From Motacilla alba alba (taxonomy: Eukaryota > Chordata > Aves > Passeriformes > Motacillidae): a stretch of DNA of 64,000 nucleotides. Within the stretch, counting starts at the first letter, position 1, and each line of letters starts with the position of its first letter. The translations under genes were made by a program, and so were the position numbers. The notes below the pieces were generated by a model. That model made no database searches and was not told the DNA's origin. It was given only the letters and a program-made list of their open reading frames with translations. The stretch lies in contig NC_052016.1 of NCBI RefSeq assembly GCF_015832195.1, positions 27,921,129 to 27,985,128 of the forward strand, read 5' to 3'. Shown piece by piece: positions 23,303-35,468 of the stretch.

Positions 23303-25211
23303 TTCCTACTGGCCAGCTTCCAGTCATCCAGTGAGTTTCCACTCACTGGGACCTGCCCAGTGAGCCAGGACTGATGGTAAATGATGGAGAGCAGCTTTGC
23401 AAGCTCATCTGCCAGCTCCCTCATCACCTTGGTCCTTAGATTTGAGAGCATCTAAGTGGCTCAGCAGGTCTCTAACTTCTTCTTCCTGGATAACAGCAGG
23501 GCTACTCTGCTCTCTGACACCATCTACCAGCCCAGGAGGACAGCTGTCCTGAGGATAACATGTCTTTTTGTTGAAAACTGAGGGAAAGAAGGTATTAAGT
23601 ATCTCTGCCTTTTCCTCATCTCTAGTAATTATATTTCCCCCCATGTCCAATAAAGAATGGAGGTTTTATTTGCCCTTTCTTTGGCCCTTAATGTATTTTT
23701 TAAAACATTTCTCATTATCCTTTGCAGAAGTTGCCAAGTTAAGTTCTAATTAAGCTTTCACCTTTCTAATTTTCTTTCTTCATGACCTAATGATATCCTT
23801 AAACACTTCCCGAATTGCCTGCTCCATTTTCCAAAGGTGATGCACTCTCTTTTTTATGCTGAGCTCCTACAGCCTGGTCATCTCCCCCACCAGCTCACCT
23901 TTCAAAACATAGGGACACTCTGTTCCTGCACCTTCAAGATTTCTGTTTTGAAGCACGTTCATCCTTCCTGGACCCCTTTGTTTTTAAGGGCTGCTTTCCC
24001 AAGGAACTCTCCAAATAAGTCTCTTGAATAGGCCAAAGTCTGCTCTCTGGAAGTCCAGTGTGAAAGTTTTATTGATGCCCCTCCTTGCTTTACCAAATAT
24101 TGAGAACTATATTTTCATGATCACTGGGCCCCAGAGGGCCTCCAACCACATCTCCCACCAGCCCATCTCTTTGTAAACAGCAGGTCTAACCTAGTCCCTC
24201 CCCTGGCAGGCTCGCTCACTAGCTGTCACAAGAAGTTGTCCTCCACACACTCTAAGAACCTCCTGGACTGCCTCTTCTCTGCTGTGTTGAGTTTCCAGCA
24301 GACATCTGTGACGTTACATTTTAGTTAAATGGTATGCTCTGTCTCACCCCTCGAAAATGTACAGTTTATTCCAAGCCTGTGATCCTCCCCTGAAGTATCA
24401 TGTATCTGTAATCCCTTTGGCCCAAGTCTTATTCCGCACCCACTTTGAATCTCCCTCTTAAGCTGTGCTTGGGAGACGGGACTCTCTCTTGGCCCTTTTC
24501 TCCCTCTCTCCCCCTCCCCCTGCCTTCCCCCCTTCTCCCTCAGAAACCATGCTGCTCCCGGGGGTGGGACCCCCAATAAACCCTCATCTAATCAGCACCC
24601 TCAGAAGCCGTAGGGAATCTCTTTACCTGCCTGCTGCTACCAGTGAAGATACTGCTTAGGGAGCCCCCAGAGACCCCCAAATGAACAGCAACAGATATCT
24701 GGCAGGTTAAAGTCACCTACAAGAACAAGGGCTGGTGATCTTGAAACATCCTCCAGCTTCTTATGGAATAATAATGCATCCACCTCTTCATCCTATAGAC
24801 CTGGGTTGTCTATAACAGACTTTCACCAGGTTGTCAGCCTTGTTGGCCTTCACCCTGATTCTTACCCATAGGCACCAACCTTATCATCATTAATCTCAAT
24901 TTCCATGGTGTTGAGACCCTCCCTAACACAAAGAGCCACCCTTCAATCTCTTCTCTCTCTCCTGTCTCTCCTGAAGAGCTTGTAGCCATCCAGTGCAGCA
25001 CTCCAGCCACGTGAGTCATCCCACCATGTTTCCGTGATAGTGACAGTGTCATGGCTTTCCTGCTGTACAAGCCTTCCAGCTCCTCTGGTTTGTAACCCAT
25101 GCTGCATGCATCAGTGTACATGCACTTCAGCTGGGCTGCTGATTTCACCCCTGACTTACCACCCTTGGGCTCATCTCTGGAGGGCCTGGTTTCATCCTTT
25201 TCCCCCTTCAA
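23134..25211 (-). pseudogene. Broken CR1 ORF2 (endonuclease and start of reverse transcriptase)
   Basis: ORF2 of CR1 encodes an APE-type endonuclease followed by a reverse transcriptase. Translation remnants read right to left. The endonuclease start, with LKCMYTDACSMG and HGGMTHVAGVL, lies at 24834-25211. A segment before the reverse transcriptase, NTFFPSVFNKKT plus VIQEEEVRDLLSHLDALKSK, lies at 23405-23650. VMRELADELAKLLSIIYHQSW at the beginning of the RT region lies at 23374-23451. The frames are shifted against each other and interrupted by the plus-strand LTR at 24307-24693. No catalytic palm motif survives in this copy. It is non-functional. Confidence 0.85.
24307..24693 (+). mobile_element. 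Second solo ERV LTR nested in CR1, plus strand
   Basis: This 387-bp segment interrupts CR1 ORF2 between 'ttccagcagacatc' and 'gatatctggcagg', which are contiguous in the other long CR1 copy. It begins TGTGACG and ends CAACA. It is flanked by 6-bp duplications GACATC (24301-24306) and GATATC (24694-24699), which differ at one base. AATAAA lies at 24575-24580 in 'gggtgggacccccaataaa', preceded by a long pyrimidine-rich tract. It is unrelated by eye to the other LTRs in the window. No internal retroviral sequence remains. Confidence 0.88.
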
Positions 25212-25213
25212 AC

Positions 25214-25425
25214 CTAGTTTAATGCCCTCTCAACCAGCTCTGCCACCTCAGGGGTAAGAATCCTTTTGCCCTTGCTAGAGAGATGATGCCCATAAGACTC
25301 TAACAGGTCTGATGCTGTAAAAATTGCCCCATGTTCAAAAAAACCAAAATTGCGCTGACGGCACCAATCCTTAAGGCACTTATTGGTTACATGGGTTTTC
25401 CTGTTCCATTCGTCATTCATCTCTG
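25214..25425 (-). pseudogene. CR1 ORF1 C-terminal esterase remnant
   Basis: The last 68 codons of CR1 ORF1 remain open. In many CR1 elements ORF1 ends in an SGNH/GDSL-type esterase domain. The remnant shows FGFFEHGAIF followed by the block that normally carries the catalytic Asp-x-x-His (DGLHL), here changed to YGHHL so the Asp is lost. It finishes PEVAELVERALN, the usual ORF1 terminus, directly before ORF2. The upstream part of ORF1 is missing. Confidence 0.75.
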
Positions 25426-28400
25426 CTACTGAAGAAAGTTAACAGAATACTACCTGTTTATGACACAGGGAAGTTGGAAGATAAACTGTTTTTTCATATG
25501 ACAGGTTTACATACAGCCCATCAATCTTCTAAAAAAGCTTTTCAATTTTGGACTGAGGTTTTCCTTGTCACATATTTCAGTCTGTCTTTGTTAACAGTGT
25601 TTTGATGTGATCAGTCTCTGTCATGTTTCTGGATGGGCTGACTCAGCTTCCTCAGAAGAAATAAGTAATTTAAAGAAGGAGGGAGGGAAGACCACACTCT
25701 CTGTCACCGTCATGCATCTGAGAATCCAGATCAGACTCTGTCATTACCTGCTGATGTCAGTTTCTGGTGCTGCAGTGCATTTTTCCAATAGGCTGATTAT
25801 AAACTCTGTAGCTAGGTTTCCTTTCTTAGAACCAGAAGTCATACCCCATTTCTCAGAACTAGAAAACATATCCTCTCACCAGAAGAGGATTTGACTCTCA
25901 AGCTTTACTCTCACTTTTAGTTTTTGACCACCATCAAAAACAGGATGCAAGATGAAAAGGATTGTCATTTAAATCAAAAGACCATTTGTTACAGTGAAGC
26001 AGGAAAAATAAATCAAGAACAGCTAATCCCTGTGCCTCAACAGCATTGTTTTCCATGCAGAGTTTTTATTTATTCAGCAATGCTTCCAATTACCAAAGAG
26101 AAATATGCAATTCACTTTATTTACACCCTGCCATTATTTCCTAGTCCTATGCAGCAATTACTTTCCACACCCCTGGTTTCCAATGCGTGCTGACTGCTGA
26201 GCCTGTGAGGAGGCTGAGCTGGTGTTTCCTGCTCTCTGCTTTCTCCCTAGGTTTGGCAGTCTTGCTTTTGAGATGAAAGCATCTGATGCATCTAAGATGC
26301 AGCCTTTGCTCATCCATTCATCATTGACAGCTGCAGTATCATTTGGCCCCTGGGTCCATGTTTCCAATTTATCCTAGTTTCCAGAGCAAACTAGTCTCAT
26401 TCTTAGTGCTTCTTGTCAGATGATTTGGTAATGCCTCTGCTTTCTGCATATTCTGTGCCCGAGTTCTTTTTATTTTTTGCTCTTTTTTTAATAGATATTA
26501 CCTTTTGGCTTTTTCTTCAGTGTTTGCCACAGTTAATGATGTGTCCAATGGCTAGAGCCTCATTTTTACCATTAGAGGTCCCCTTACATAGGGTCCCTGT
26601 GATCTTATTGCACTCTCCAGTGGAATAACCTCTTTACTGTCATTTGGGGACCATATTGATAAAAAAGATACCATTATCAGATGTGGCACTGTGCACATAT
26701 TTTCATTTCCTGACACCTGCATTTCTGTTGCTGCCATTTTCCTTCCTTGTGCATGTAAAAAACCTCACAGGATTTTTTTTCAAATGTAAATTTTATGGCT
26801 CTCCAGTCCTCCCATGCATCTCCCTGTGAAGCCAATTGCACTGGGTAGGTAACTGCTCCCCTGCTTCATGTACACACTTGTCCCTTCCTTTCCTGGATCG
26901 TCTCTGCAGTAGTTTCTTTGTGCATTTTTCACTAAAGTCAAAGCTGACAGATACCCAAAATTACCCATAGATCATGAGGATTCCAAGAGTGATATGTTGC
27001 ATATTCAGGCCACATGGTATGCAATGCATTCAGCATAAGGAAATCAGTTTCAGGGGCACACAAGATCAGCTTGCTCAAAGGTAATTCAGCACAATTTTAT
27101 GCTCACCCTCTTCGTGCTTGTACACTCATTTTCTGAAAGCTCAGACCGTGGACTCTAAACCAGATTTGAACTCCAAACTCTTTTTAATGCTTAACATGTT
27201 CATCTTTTAGTGTCTATACAGATCAGTTGTAAAACAGCCAAAGTGTCTGTAAAACATCTGCAGTTGTACAAAATAAGCATAAAGCCAGAGTGCTTCAGAA
27301 CAATGTTTTTTCAGCCTTACAGTAAAGCTGCAGTAAAGTCTGTCAACAGCAACAACAACAACAGCATAGTTCATTTCATTTGTTTTCGCACTGAATTCGT
27401 TATTTGTAAACAGCTAAAGTTCTTAACAATGTTTCACTGGAGTCTAAAGCTTTCCCCTCTCCTCTCTTCCCCATGTCCTTTAAAAAATACCTGCACTTTT
27501 AAAAATCAGATGGCAAATGTAGGGACAGCAGGGAGAGCATTTTCATTCTTTGCTGCTTTCGCCCTTTCAGCTCCCACTGAGGCAGGCAGCCCGCCCTCAT
27601 ATTTCTCTAAGGTTATTTTCTCCCACATTTGTTCTATTCCAGGCAACACATGTCTGCATATCTTCTCTTTCATTTTTTTACAATGTAATCATTCCATACA
27701 ATATCACCCTTATTTTATAGGCAGGGGAAAATTAACACAGGGTAATTAGATGAGCTGCACAGAGTTAACCTGTGTGGTTTAGCTGGCAAAGCACTGTCAC
27801 CCTAAATTTGGGACTGCTACCACACCAGCACCTCACATACCCCACATACCATCATCCTGACCATGGATGAATCATCTCATTGCTGTTCAACACCTTCAGC
27901 CCATCAGGTAACAGCTGCCCATTTCCTTTCTGGATCACTCCATTCTTCCTGGCTTTGACATTTATTTATTTTTTAATCGCTCCAACTCTTCCCCCACACC
28001 CTGCAAATCGCAAATCGTTCCAGGCACCCAGTGTGACCCTGAGAAGCCAAACCTTGTTTTGCATGCTGGGGGGAATTATGGGTTTAGTTGATTTTGGGTC
28101 TGGGCTCCCAGAAGGCAGTAGGAGTGACAGGTTCAGCCTCTGGCCTGGAATGCTGCACCCCATGGCCACTCCTCCTCCTTATTCCCAGCAGGGTCTCAGG
28201 AAGCCACTGCCTGGAAAGAGCAGGTTTGATGTCAGGTGAGTGGTCAGTAAATTCTGGTTTGCTTTGGGAGGGAAGTGATGAATTCCCTGTGAATCAATGG
28301 CCTGTCCCAGGCCACTGAGGGGATGTTTGTAGCAATGGGGCAAACACGACCAAGGGATGCCAATTTAGCAAGGCAAGGCTGTACAAAACACTAAGGTTTT

Positions 28401-29289
28401 CTGCAACAGAGGCAAAGTCTACAGGGATGAGCTGATTTAATAAGCAGCCCAAACCATCTGAGAAGTAGGATGAAACACCTTTAAAATTCATGTAATTAAT
28501 TAACAACTTGATGATGGCTAGAAAGATGTGCAGAAAAGAGACAGGAAACTTAAATCTCTTAAAAATCAAATTGTTTTTCTAGAAGTGTGGGGTAAAATTT
28601 TCCTGTCAAGGTCATGCAAAAGTAAAAGGCTTGGAAGAGGGTGAGCAATCTGGTGAGCAATCTGGAGAAACTAAAGTTTGGCTTCTGGAGAACTTCATGA
28701 GGAAAAACATGTCAACCAGGCACATCATTTAAAAAAAAAAAAAATCAGCTAGAAAAGCAAATCTGTCTCACAGTTTGTCCCCTGCTAGATTTCAATAAAA
28801 TCCCTGGCACAACTGGGGCTTCATGTTGTGTCTTGCAACAGCAACAGTGCTGGTCCCAGTGTGAGCTTGCTGTGCCACCTGAGAGGGCTGGAAGAACCTG
28901 GGCAAACACAGTCAAAGCCAGTTGTATTAGCAAAGGCAAAGATGAATGAAGCGGTGAATTAAGTTCTGGACATCTGTTATCCAATGTATAAATATGTTTC
29001 CATGTATAATAAGAATGAAATGAAGATGTCAGCAGATTTTTAGTCTCCTTTTCCTGACTTTGATTTTTTTTTTTTTGACACATGAAAGGAGCATAACTGT
29101 CTCCTTTGTAAGGTGTTTACAAAGTTACACAAGTTCCTCCTAATAGTAAATCATAATACCCATGCCACTTACTCCCAACAAGCCATTAAATCTGGAAAAC
29201 TTTCATTTTCTTTTAAATGTGGTAGATTTCTGCTATAGAAAACTCAGCTCGCTAAGGACATTACATTGTGCTTTTTAGCGGGCTGGATG
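25426..29289. other. Unique noncoding sequence
   Basis: No exon is recognised. It contains the longest open frame of the window (179 codons, 27210-27749, plus). That frame is AT-rich, includes a (CAA)n-derived Asn run near 27343-27364, and shows no domain or signal. A 12-bp tandem repeat lies at 28641-28664, and poly-A and poly-T runs at 28729-28744 and 29064-29077. Confidence 0.45.
28641..28664. repeat. 12-bp tandem duplication
   Basis: The unit GTGAGCAATCTG occurs twice in direct succession without mismatch. This is a minor slippage-type event. Confidence 0.8.
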
Positions 29290-29640
29290 CATCACCCCTA
29301 GAGGGAAGCAGCACCCCGTACCGGTTTTTGCTGCGCTCGTTGTCGGCTAATCCCATTCTCAGAGGTCTGTGCCCGGCTGCCCCGGCTGTGGACACGCAGC
29401 CCCGGCTGTGTCGCTGCTGCTGGTGGCGGCCACGGTTCGGCCGGGGCGCTGGGCAGGTTTCCTCGGCGCGGGGCTCGGTGCTGCCTGGTGGCTGGGGAGG
29501 GGTCGGCGGGGCCAGCGGAGCCTCCCCCGCCGCTGCCGGACCCCGACCACGGAGTGAGGCGAGGAGAGCCCGAGCGTGCCGGGGACGGGAGGGCCGGAGG
29601 GCCTATGGAACAGCGCGCCCCCCCTCCCCCCCATAATTTG
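29290..29640. promoter_or_regulatory. CpG island B
   Basis: This is a sharp CpG-rich, GC-rich block with clean edges. It contains GC-box-like words (ggccggggcgctggg) and ends in a double C7 tract at 29618-29632. It is the best promoter candidate in the window. Overlapping open frames occur on both strands (122 codons each way), as expected from GC-rich DNA, so they do not indicate a coding exon. Minus-strand splice-donor consensus sites lie just to the right (29641-29669). No strong plus-strand donor was seen. Direction of transcription is unresolved. Confidence 0.8.
29618..29632 (-). promoter_or_regulatory. G-quadruplex-prone tract at CpG island edge
   Basis: The minus strand reads G7-A-G7, which can supply four runs of three guanines with single-base loops, a pattern known to favour stable quadruplexes. 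Its position at the margin of a CpG island is typical of promoter-associated quadruplex sequences. Formation in the cell is inference. Confidence 0.5.
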
Positions 29641-29669
29641 TACTTACTTCTCGGCGTGCAACTCACCTC
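29641..29669 (-). promoter_or_regulatory. Tandem splice-donor consensus sites, minus strand
   Basis: On the minus strand, GAG|GTGAGT (complement of 29661-29669) is followed about 20 bp later by GAA|GTAAGT (within 29641-29650). Both are near-ideal vertebrate 5' splice sites. They lie at the end of a 76-codon minus-strand frame (29644-29874) at the edge of CpG island B. They could close a first exon transcribed leftwards. No transcript evidence exists here and the frame is unrecognised. Confidence 0.3.
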
Positions 29670-29874
29670 TCAGCCTCCTGGCTCTCTCTGTTACCGTGCT
29701 GTCATTCAGGCTTTCTGGAGCCGTGCTTGACAAAGCAAGGCGCTGTTGGAAGTGTTTGTCATTCCGGGTGGCTTCAGCTGTTGCGTCCCCACCGCATGTG
29801 GGAAAGCCCTTCTGCACGTGCGTAATTTTAAGACTGTAGATAATCCCATTCCCTTCCGAAGGCAGAAAAATCAA

Positions 29875-32800
29875 CCCTTAACTGAAGTATCCATCCTCAG
29901 GTTGCCTGCTTGTAGAATTAGCTGGGCAGCAGATCACTTTAATAAGTCTTCCTGTGTTCCTTATGGAGCGTATTTTTAAATACAGTTACTGCAATACACC
30001 TTCCAAAAAAGCATAGCCCATCTCTCTATTAGTGAGACATTTTCCTCATTCTGTAAATTGCTGGAATGTTGCCTTTGCTTTTTCCTAGCTACCTATTTGT
30101 GGTTCAGTTTTAAATGTCTCTAACGTCTTTTCCCAGCCAGACTTTTCAGCAGCAAATTCTCCTAATTTTTTTTACTTTTTTTTAATCATTGAAACACTTC
30201 TTAAGTGGAGGAAATCTGGGAAGGGAAACAGAATGAAAAATTTTGGTTTGCCTGAGTCAAGGCAGAATCTTGCTCCTTTGGGGGATTTGCAAACTGCAAT
30301 TTTCACAAACATACCATTTTCTCATACATCTTCCTTTAGGAAATTAATATGCACAGAATTTTAAGAAAAGGTTAAGGAAATAAGAGCAAGAGAGAGGCCA
30401 TTACCCTGGCCCTTTCTAGGCTTTTGTATTGATAGAGAGAATAATTCACCATTAATTAGATGTTTACAATTTGTTTAGTTCAAGCACACAGAAATTATCC
30501 TATAATCACTTGTTATTGTATTACTTCCTGACTGGATAACCAAAAAAGGAAATTCAGCTGTGCTGAATGGCATGTGTTTCTGATAACACAGAAAAAGAAC
30601 AAACTTCACCGGAAGACCCGAAACCATTATATGCGTAAATTTCTTAAAGGTAACCTGTTATTAGATCTGTTGTATTAGCAGTGATAAAAGGACATAAAAA
30701 AAGCAAGGTTGGTGGGTAGGGATAATATGGTCTATAAGATTAATTCATAAAACACATCAGCTTTTGGAGCTCACGGGTACTTTGACCGCACACAAATAAT
30801 CTATAAGCATATCTTTGCTTGTACTAAGGGGGCTGTCACATATGGACCCCATGCTTTGTGAGGGAGTTTGCTTTCCACACCATTAATGCTGCAAAGTCAC
30901 AGCTGCTGGTGGTGTAACTTGTGTGGAGTACCGCTGCAGTGGAAAGTGGAAGCTCTCCAGTTGCTGCAGCTTACTAGAGGCTTTCTGCAGCTGGGTTTAG
31001 CCAGCTGCATGCTTTGTCCATATTGGCCTGGACATGCGCATCTCCTAATCCTGACAACCAGGCTCTTCCCCTTCAGCCAACATTGCTCTTAGCAAGGCCT
31101 GAAGGCAATTCACAATCCAACGTCTGCGTCCAGTTTGGATTCTTCAATGAAAAACTGAGAGCAGAAATTATGCCTTCCTGTTATGGCACTTTCATAAACT
31201 CTGTTAAATTTTTACAGCCACAATTTTGTCATCCATTTGGATTTGGATTTGTGTTACTGGGAAGTTTGCCTTTTGCACACTAATGCACAAACCTATTTTT
31301 GAGAGATTCATTAAAATGACTGAGGAGAGAAAAAGGAGGGAAAACTCTTAGATACCATCCAATACTCAAAGAGGACAACTTGATATTTTTATTTGAAGAA
31401 CTAGTATAATTCTACCTTTATGGTCCCTGTTCAATGGTCTTCGAAGTCGGCAGTGTTCTTTGAATTAAACTCTATGGCTGCATAGGCTCTTAAGCAATTC
31501 CACACATTACGATAGTCTGGGATAGTGACTCCTCTTTTCCAGTCTAACTTGCTGAATGCACCTGCTCTTTGCATTAATAAAGACATATGGAAAGACAGGA
31601 AAGCAACCTCCCTGTTTCATGATAGGAGATGTGACTCCTGTGAATTTGCAGGTTGCACATGCTCCTCTAGGAAGCCTGCCACTGCTTTTCCTAGATGTGG
31701 GAAAAAATTGGAGGCCATAAGTTAGTTCTATTTTTGTTCAAACAGCCTGTGAAAAGCAAAATAGAGTTTCCTGTGAAAACACAGTGCTTCCAAAGCCTTC
31801 TGAGCCTGCCAGTGACTATGGTACAGAGTCACAGAGCCAGCATCCCTCACTTTTGCCTGTGAGAATTTACATAGGTGAACAGCAATGCTGCTCCTCAGGG
31901 ACCCGTTTCTCACACAGACTGGTAAGGACAACTCCACAGGGGTAACATTTATAGCTCTGTGTTTCAGCAGAGGGGGAGAATGTTGTGATCATGATGCCGA
32001 TGCATATTGTTGCATGATTTCGGCTGCTGGCCAGTCAGCAAGTGTTCTCTGAAAAAAATTGTTCAGATCTGTCTCATTAAAATGCTTTTCTCTAAAATGG
32101 ACAGGGGCGGTTGCCAGGATGATTTTGTAGCCTCATTATAACCCTGGAATCCCCCATAGATTGCAGACACTTTCAGACCAAGAAACAAGAGCTGAAATAA
32201 CACCTCATTTTCAGTCAAAATTGCAGACCAGAAGCAATTTTATTCACATTTCCCTGGCTTAAATTCATGGTCTGCCCTTTACCTGTCAAAAGTGAGATTT
32301 TGAGCTACTGCTTGTCCTTGCTCAAAACACATATTGGAGGAAGACCCAGCAACTGCAGCCAGACAGAGACATTTGCCCAACTATCCTGAGAGGTTATGCA
32401 AACCAATATGCTGGCCATCATTTAGGGGTGTCATTGCTAAATTTCACTTTCTTTAATCACTGTCCTGATCCTCTAAGTGCAGATTCCCAGGAACAGCAGA
32501 TAATAATTTTGCTTCTGTCCTGGAACTAAGGTAAGGTGAGACCTCAATGGTAAGTACATTGTCAAAATTAAAATTACTTCCTAAGTCAAACACACGCAGT
32601 GCAGTGCTTCAAACTAGCACTTCTCTCCTTTGCTCACAAGCTTGCTTCTGTGTGTTACAAGACATGGGCATACCCAAAAAAGTCCCAGGTTTCTTGTAGA
32701 AACTCAGAAGTCTACATCATTATTTCAATCACCATCTTTTTCTAATGTAGATGCTGTAATGATGTGTATTTTGACACAGCAGATAGGATAAGTAGCAAAG

Positions 32801-35468
32801 GGCAGAGTAGTCCCCTGCAGTAATGGGCAAAAACCCCTATAATGCCCTTCCCAGGGTATCAGATTATAACTTCACTGTAACTAGCAACAGAAAGCAAAGA
32901 AAGTTAGGTATCTTCCAGTTCCTGGTCCAGGCACAGCTGCATCACAGGTTATCTATTTGTCCTCATCCCAGCATTGCTTTTCAGCTTAAACAGCCCTTTT
33001 CCTTTTTCCTTTCTCTACAGCAGTCAAGCTCTTCTCCGTCCCTTTGCTAAAGTGGCCAAATCCTTCCATCCCTCTTCGTACCTGCAGGACAAATCATTGC
33101 TCTCCTCTGAGACGGTGGCTGCAAACAATATTTTGGATCCATCTTTCCTAAGATTGGGGGTTTTAGACCCATAAAGTCTTACCAAAGGTATGCCAGCAGC
33201 TTACTCGAGGATAGTGCTTCCTGACCAGAGAGGGTTAATCATCAACAGTATCCAGATGGTTTATGACTGGGCCTGCTGCTGATGCATATACTTTGGGAAT
33301 TTCCAGATTTTGTTCATGATTCATTCAGCTTTGACTTCCCTGGGTGAAAAGGGAAGATCTCACAGAACACAGTAATTGTTTGCATTATAGAGCTTTTCAC
33401 ACACAGCTTTGCAAGAACTGAACTGGAGATTTTGAGATGGCTATTTCAGGGCAAAGTTGTGGTATTACATCATGAGACTAGATCTGTACAGTTTTCCTTT
33501 TCTGTTGTATACAAGCACAGTTTTCCAGGGATCTCTTTTAAAGCCTTTTTATCTGTCTCCAAAGCCATTTGGAGAGGCTTTAGCTACCCTTCCAGTCTGC
33601 CGTTTTGCTTGTATCCCTGCTTTAATAATGACAGTAATGCAAACTGTCACTCTCCTTTTATTCCAAAGGCAGCTGACTTTTTACAACCTGACACTGGGAT
33701 GGCATCTTAGAATATAACTACAGTCATTCAAATAAACGATAAGAAATGCAGGAGGGCATCCTTTTAGCAGCAGGAATACAGGCATTTACTGTTGGCACTT
33801 CAATGATAATGAGATGCACCTTGTCAGTGTGTTGTGTGAGCATCTGCATCATCCTTAAGGCATTGATCCCACTTCATCTAACTTCAGGTCTCACTGTAGC
33901 TAACTGCCAGGAGTATGCTTTAGTTAGAGGATGTGGTAGCAGTTTGAAGATCAAATTATGTATATTGTTCACAATCTCTGTGCCTGATATATTTTGAAGA
34001 GATTTATATAATAGGTTGGACTTTGTTCTCCTCATGGAGAAGAATCTTGCAGAACCTTACAAGATGTTGCTTATCATGAATGTGCTCAGCAACGTGAGCA
34101 TTGCAGCACTGCTGGCAGCCATGCATATTTAGCACAGGCTGGTACCGACCCATGTTTTCTTCTTCTCTGCCCTCACTACACTCACACTCCCTGCCTTCTG
34201 CTGTGGGCTGATGGCTGCTTTAAACTCCCACAAGCTCCTGCTCCTCCAGACATCCCCAGCTTTCACCTCTGGGTTGCTGGGCAAAGGGATGTGCTCTCTA
34301 GAGGTCCCAGTGCAGTGTATCTCTCCCAGCACTCTCCAACATCCCGGCTGCAGACTGCATCCCTGGCTCTCCACCTGTGCCTGCAGGAATGCTCTGCTTG
34401 TAGGGGGCAGCAGGAAAGCCTCCTGAGAGCTGTAGCACAGCCTGTGTTCTTCCCAATGACAGTACCGTGTTGTATGTCCGTTCTGTGGAAAGTCCCTTAA
34501 CCAGTAAATGATCTTGCCCATCATTTAGTCTAGCCTGCAATACTCTGCTGGAAAGGCAGACCCATTTCTCCGCTGTGCCATTCCCTCCTTTTGCCAATGA
34601 CTCATCTGTGCTGTGACTCCTTTGAGATGCAAGCTAATACCATCAATTAAAAAGAGAAAAAAAAGAAATTAAAAAGAAAAACAAAGTAGTCAGTCCTTCC
34701 AGCATCTCAGCTACTTCCTTTGTATTTCTAACTGCCAGCTTTTTGAAGCATCTCATTTTATGTGCTGAATTGCATCAAGCACTGGTGTCTCTTTCACAAT
34801 GATCTATAGACAAATTAATTTGGATCAGTGTGGTATTCTGTGGATGACTACAAATTAAATTTCAAAGAAATGTATAGCAGTAAGGATAGAGTTGTGTTTA
34901 CACTCACTAGAGATGCAGATTTATTTCTTTACAGCATCCTCAGTATCTCAGGGTGTGCTGCTGAGCAATGCAGCTTTCTCGCTTCTAAGATAAAGATATA
35001 CTTTCACAGATATGATGCTTGAATATTGTGGTGTTTTAAAATTTTGGGAGTTTGGAAAATGTGTCCTTTGGATTTAATTCTGTATTGATATCAAACCACA
35101 GACCTAGATAAGAAAGAGATTTGAAGTATGAAAAATAAGGTAGAGCATATCAGAAATTGAGGCCAATTCACATAAACCTTATAAGACCTAGAGGGAGAAA
35201 GCAAAAATACCAATCCCCTATTTCCTAGAATTTTGTGATGAATCTCTAAAAATTTTAAGCCATAAAGGACTTGCTGTCAAACTTCTGATACTTTGAAGAT
35301 TTCTTTTCATGAAAAGGCAAACTTTTTGTACAGTCTGCTTATAGTATCACAGTGAGGACATATTCAAGTAAAGGGAAATAAAAAAGTTGGTACTTCAACT
35401 TTGGAGGATTTCCAAAGTTTCTGGGGGTTCAAAGCAGACAATCAAATAGTTCTCTCTGCTGAAGTAGC
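29875..35468. other. Unique noncoding sequence
   Basis: No exon or transposon is recognised. Open frames are short. The longest (131 codons at 34129-34524, minus) has no recognisable motif. Blocks near 32080-32230 are free of low complexity and could be conserved noncoding DNA, but this cannot be tested here. Confidence 0.4.

Larger units (their letters stand above)
22530..25425 (-). mobile_element. CR1 LINE copy interrupted by two solo LTRs
   Basis: This is a minus-strand CR1 running from the end of ORF1 (right, about 25425) through the ORF2 endonuclease to the start of the reverse transcriptase (left, about 22530). Its order matches the longer copy at 58019-61530. Two LTRs split it, at 22670-23302 and 24307-24693. 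With both removed, about 1.9 kb of CR1 remains. The 3' part of ORF2 and the whole 3' tail are missing at the left edge. That is unusual, because CR1 normally loses its 5' end, so a later deletion or rearrangement is likely. A short internal CR1 deletion is also apparent near 22664-23309. Confidence 0.9.

Noticed and set aside
27210..27749. The longest open frame (179 codons, plus strand)
   Set aside because: No domain, signal peptide or recognised similarity. The frame is AT-rich, with an Asn run produced by a CAA repeat. A frame of this length is expected by chance in 64 kb.
29268..29666. Two 122-codon frames on opposite strands over CpG island B
   Set aside because: Both are Gly/Pro/Arg/Ala-rich products of GC-rich sequence, and there is no support for coding in either strand.
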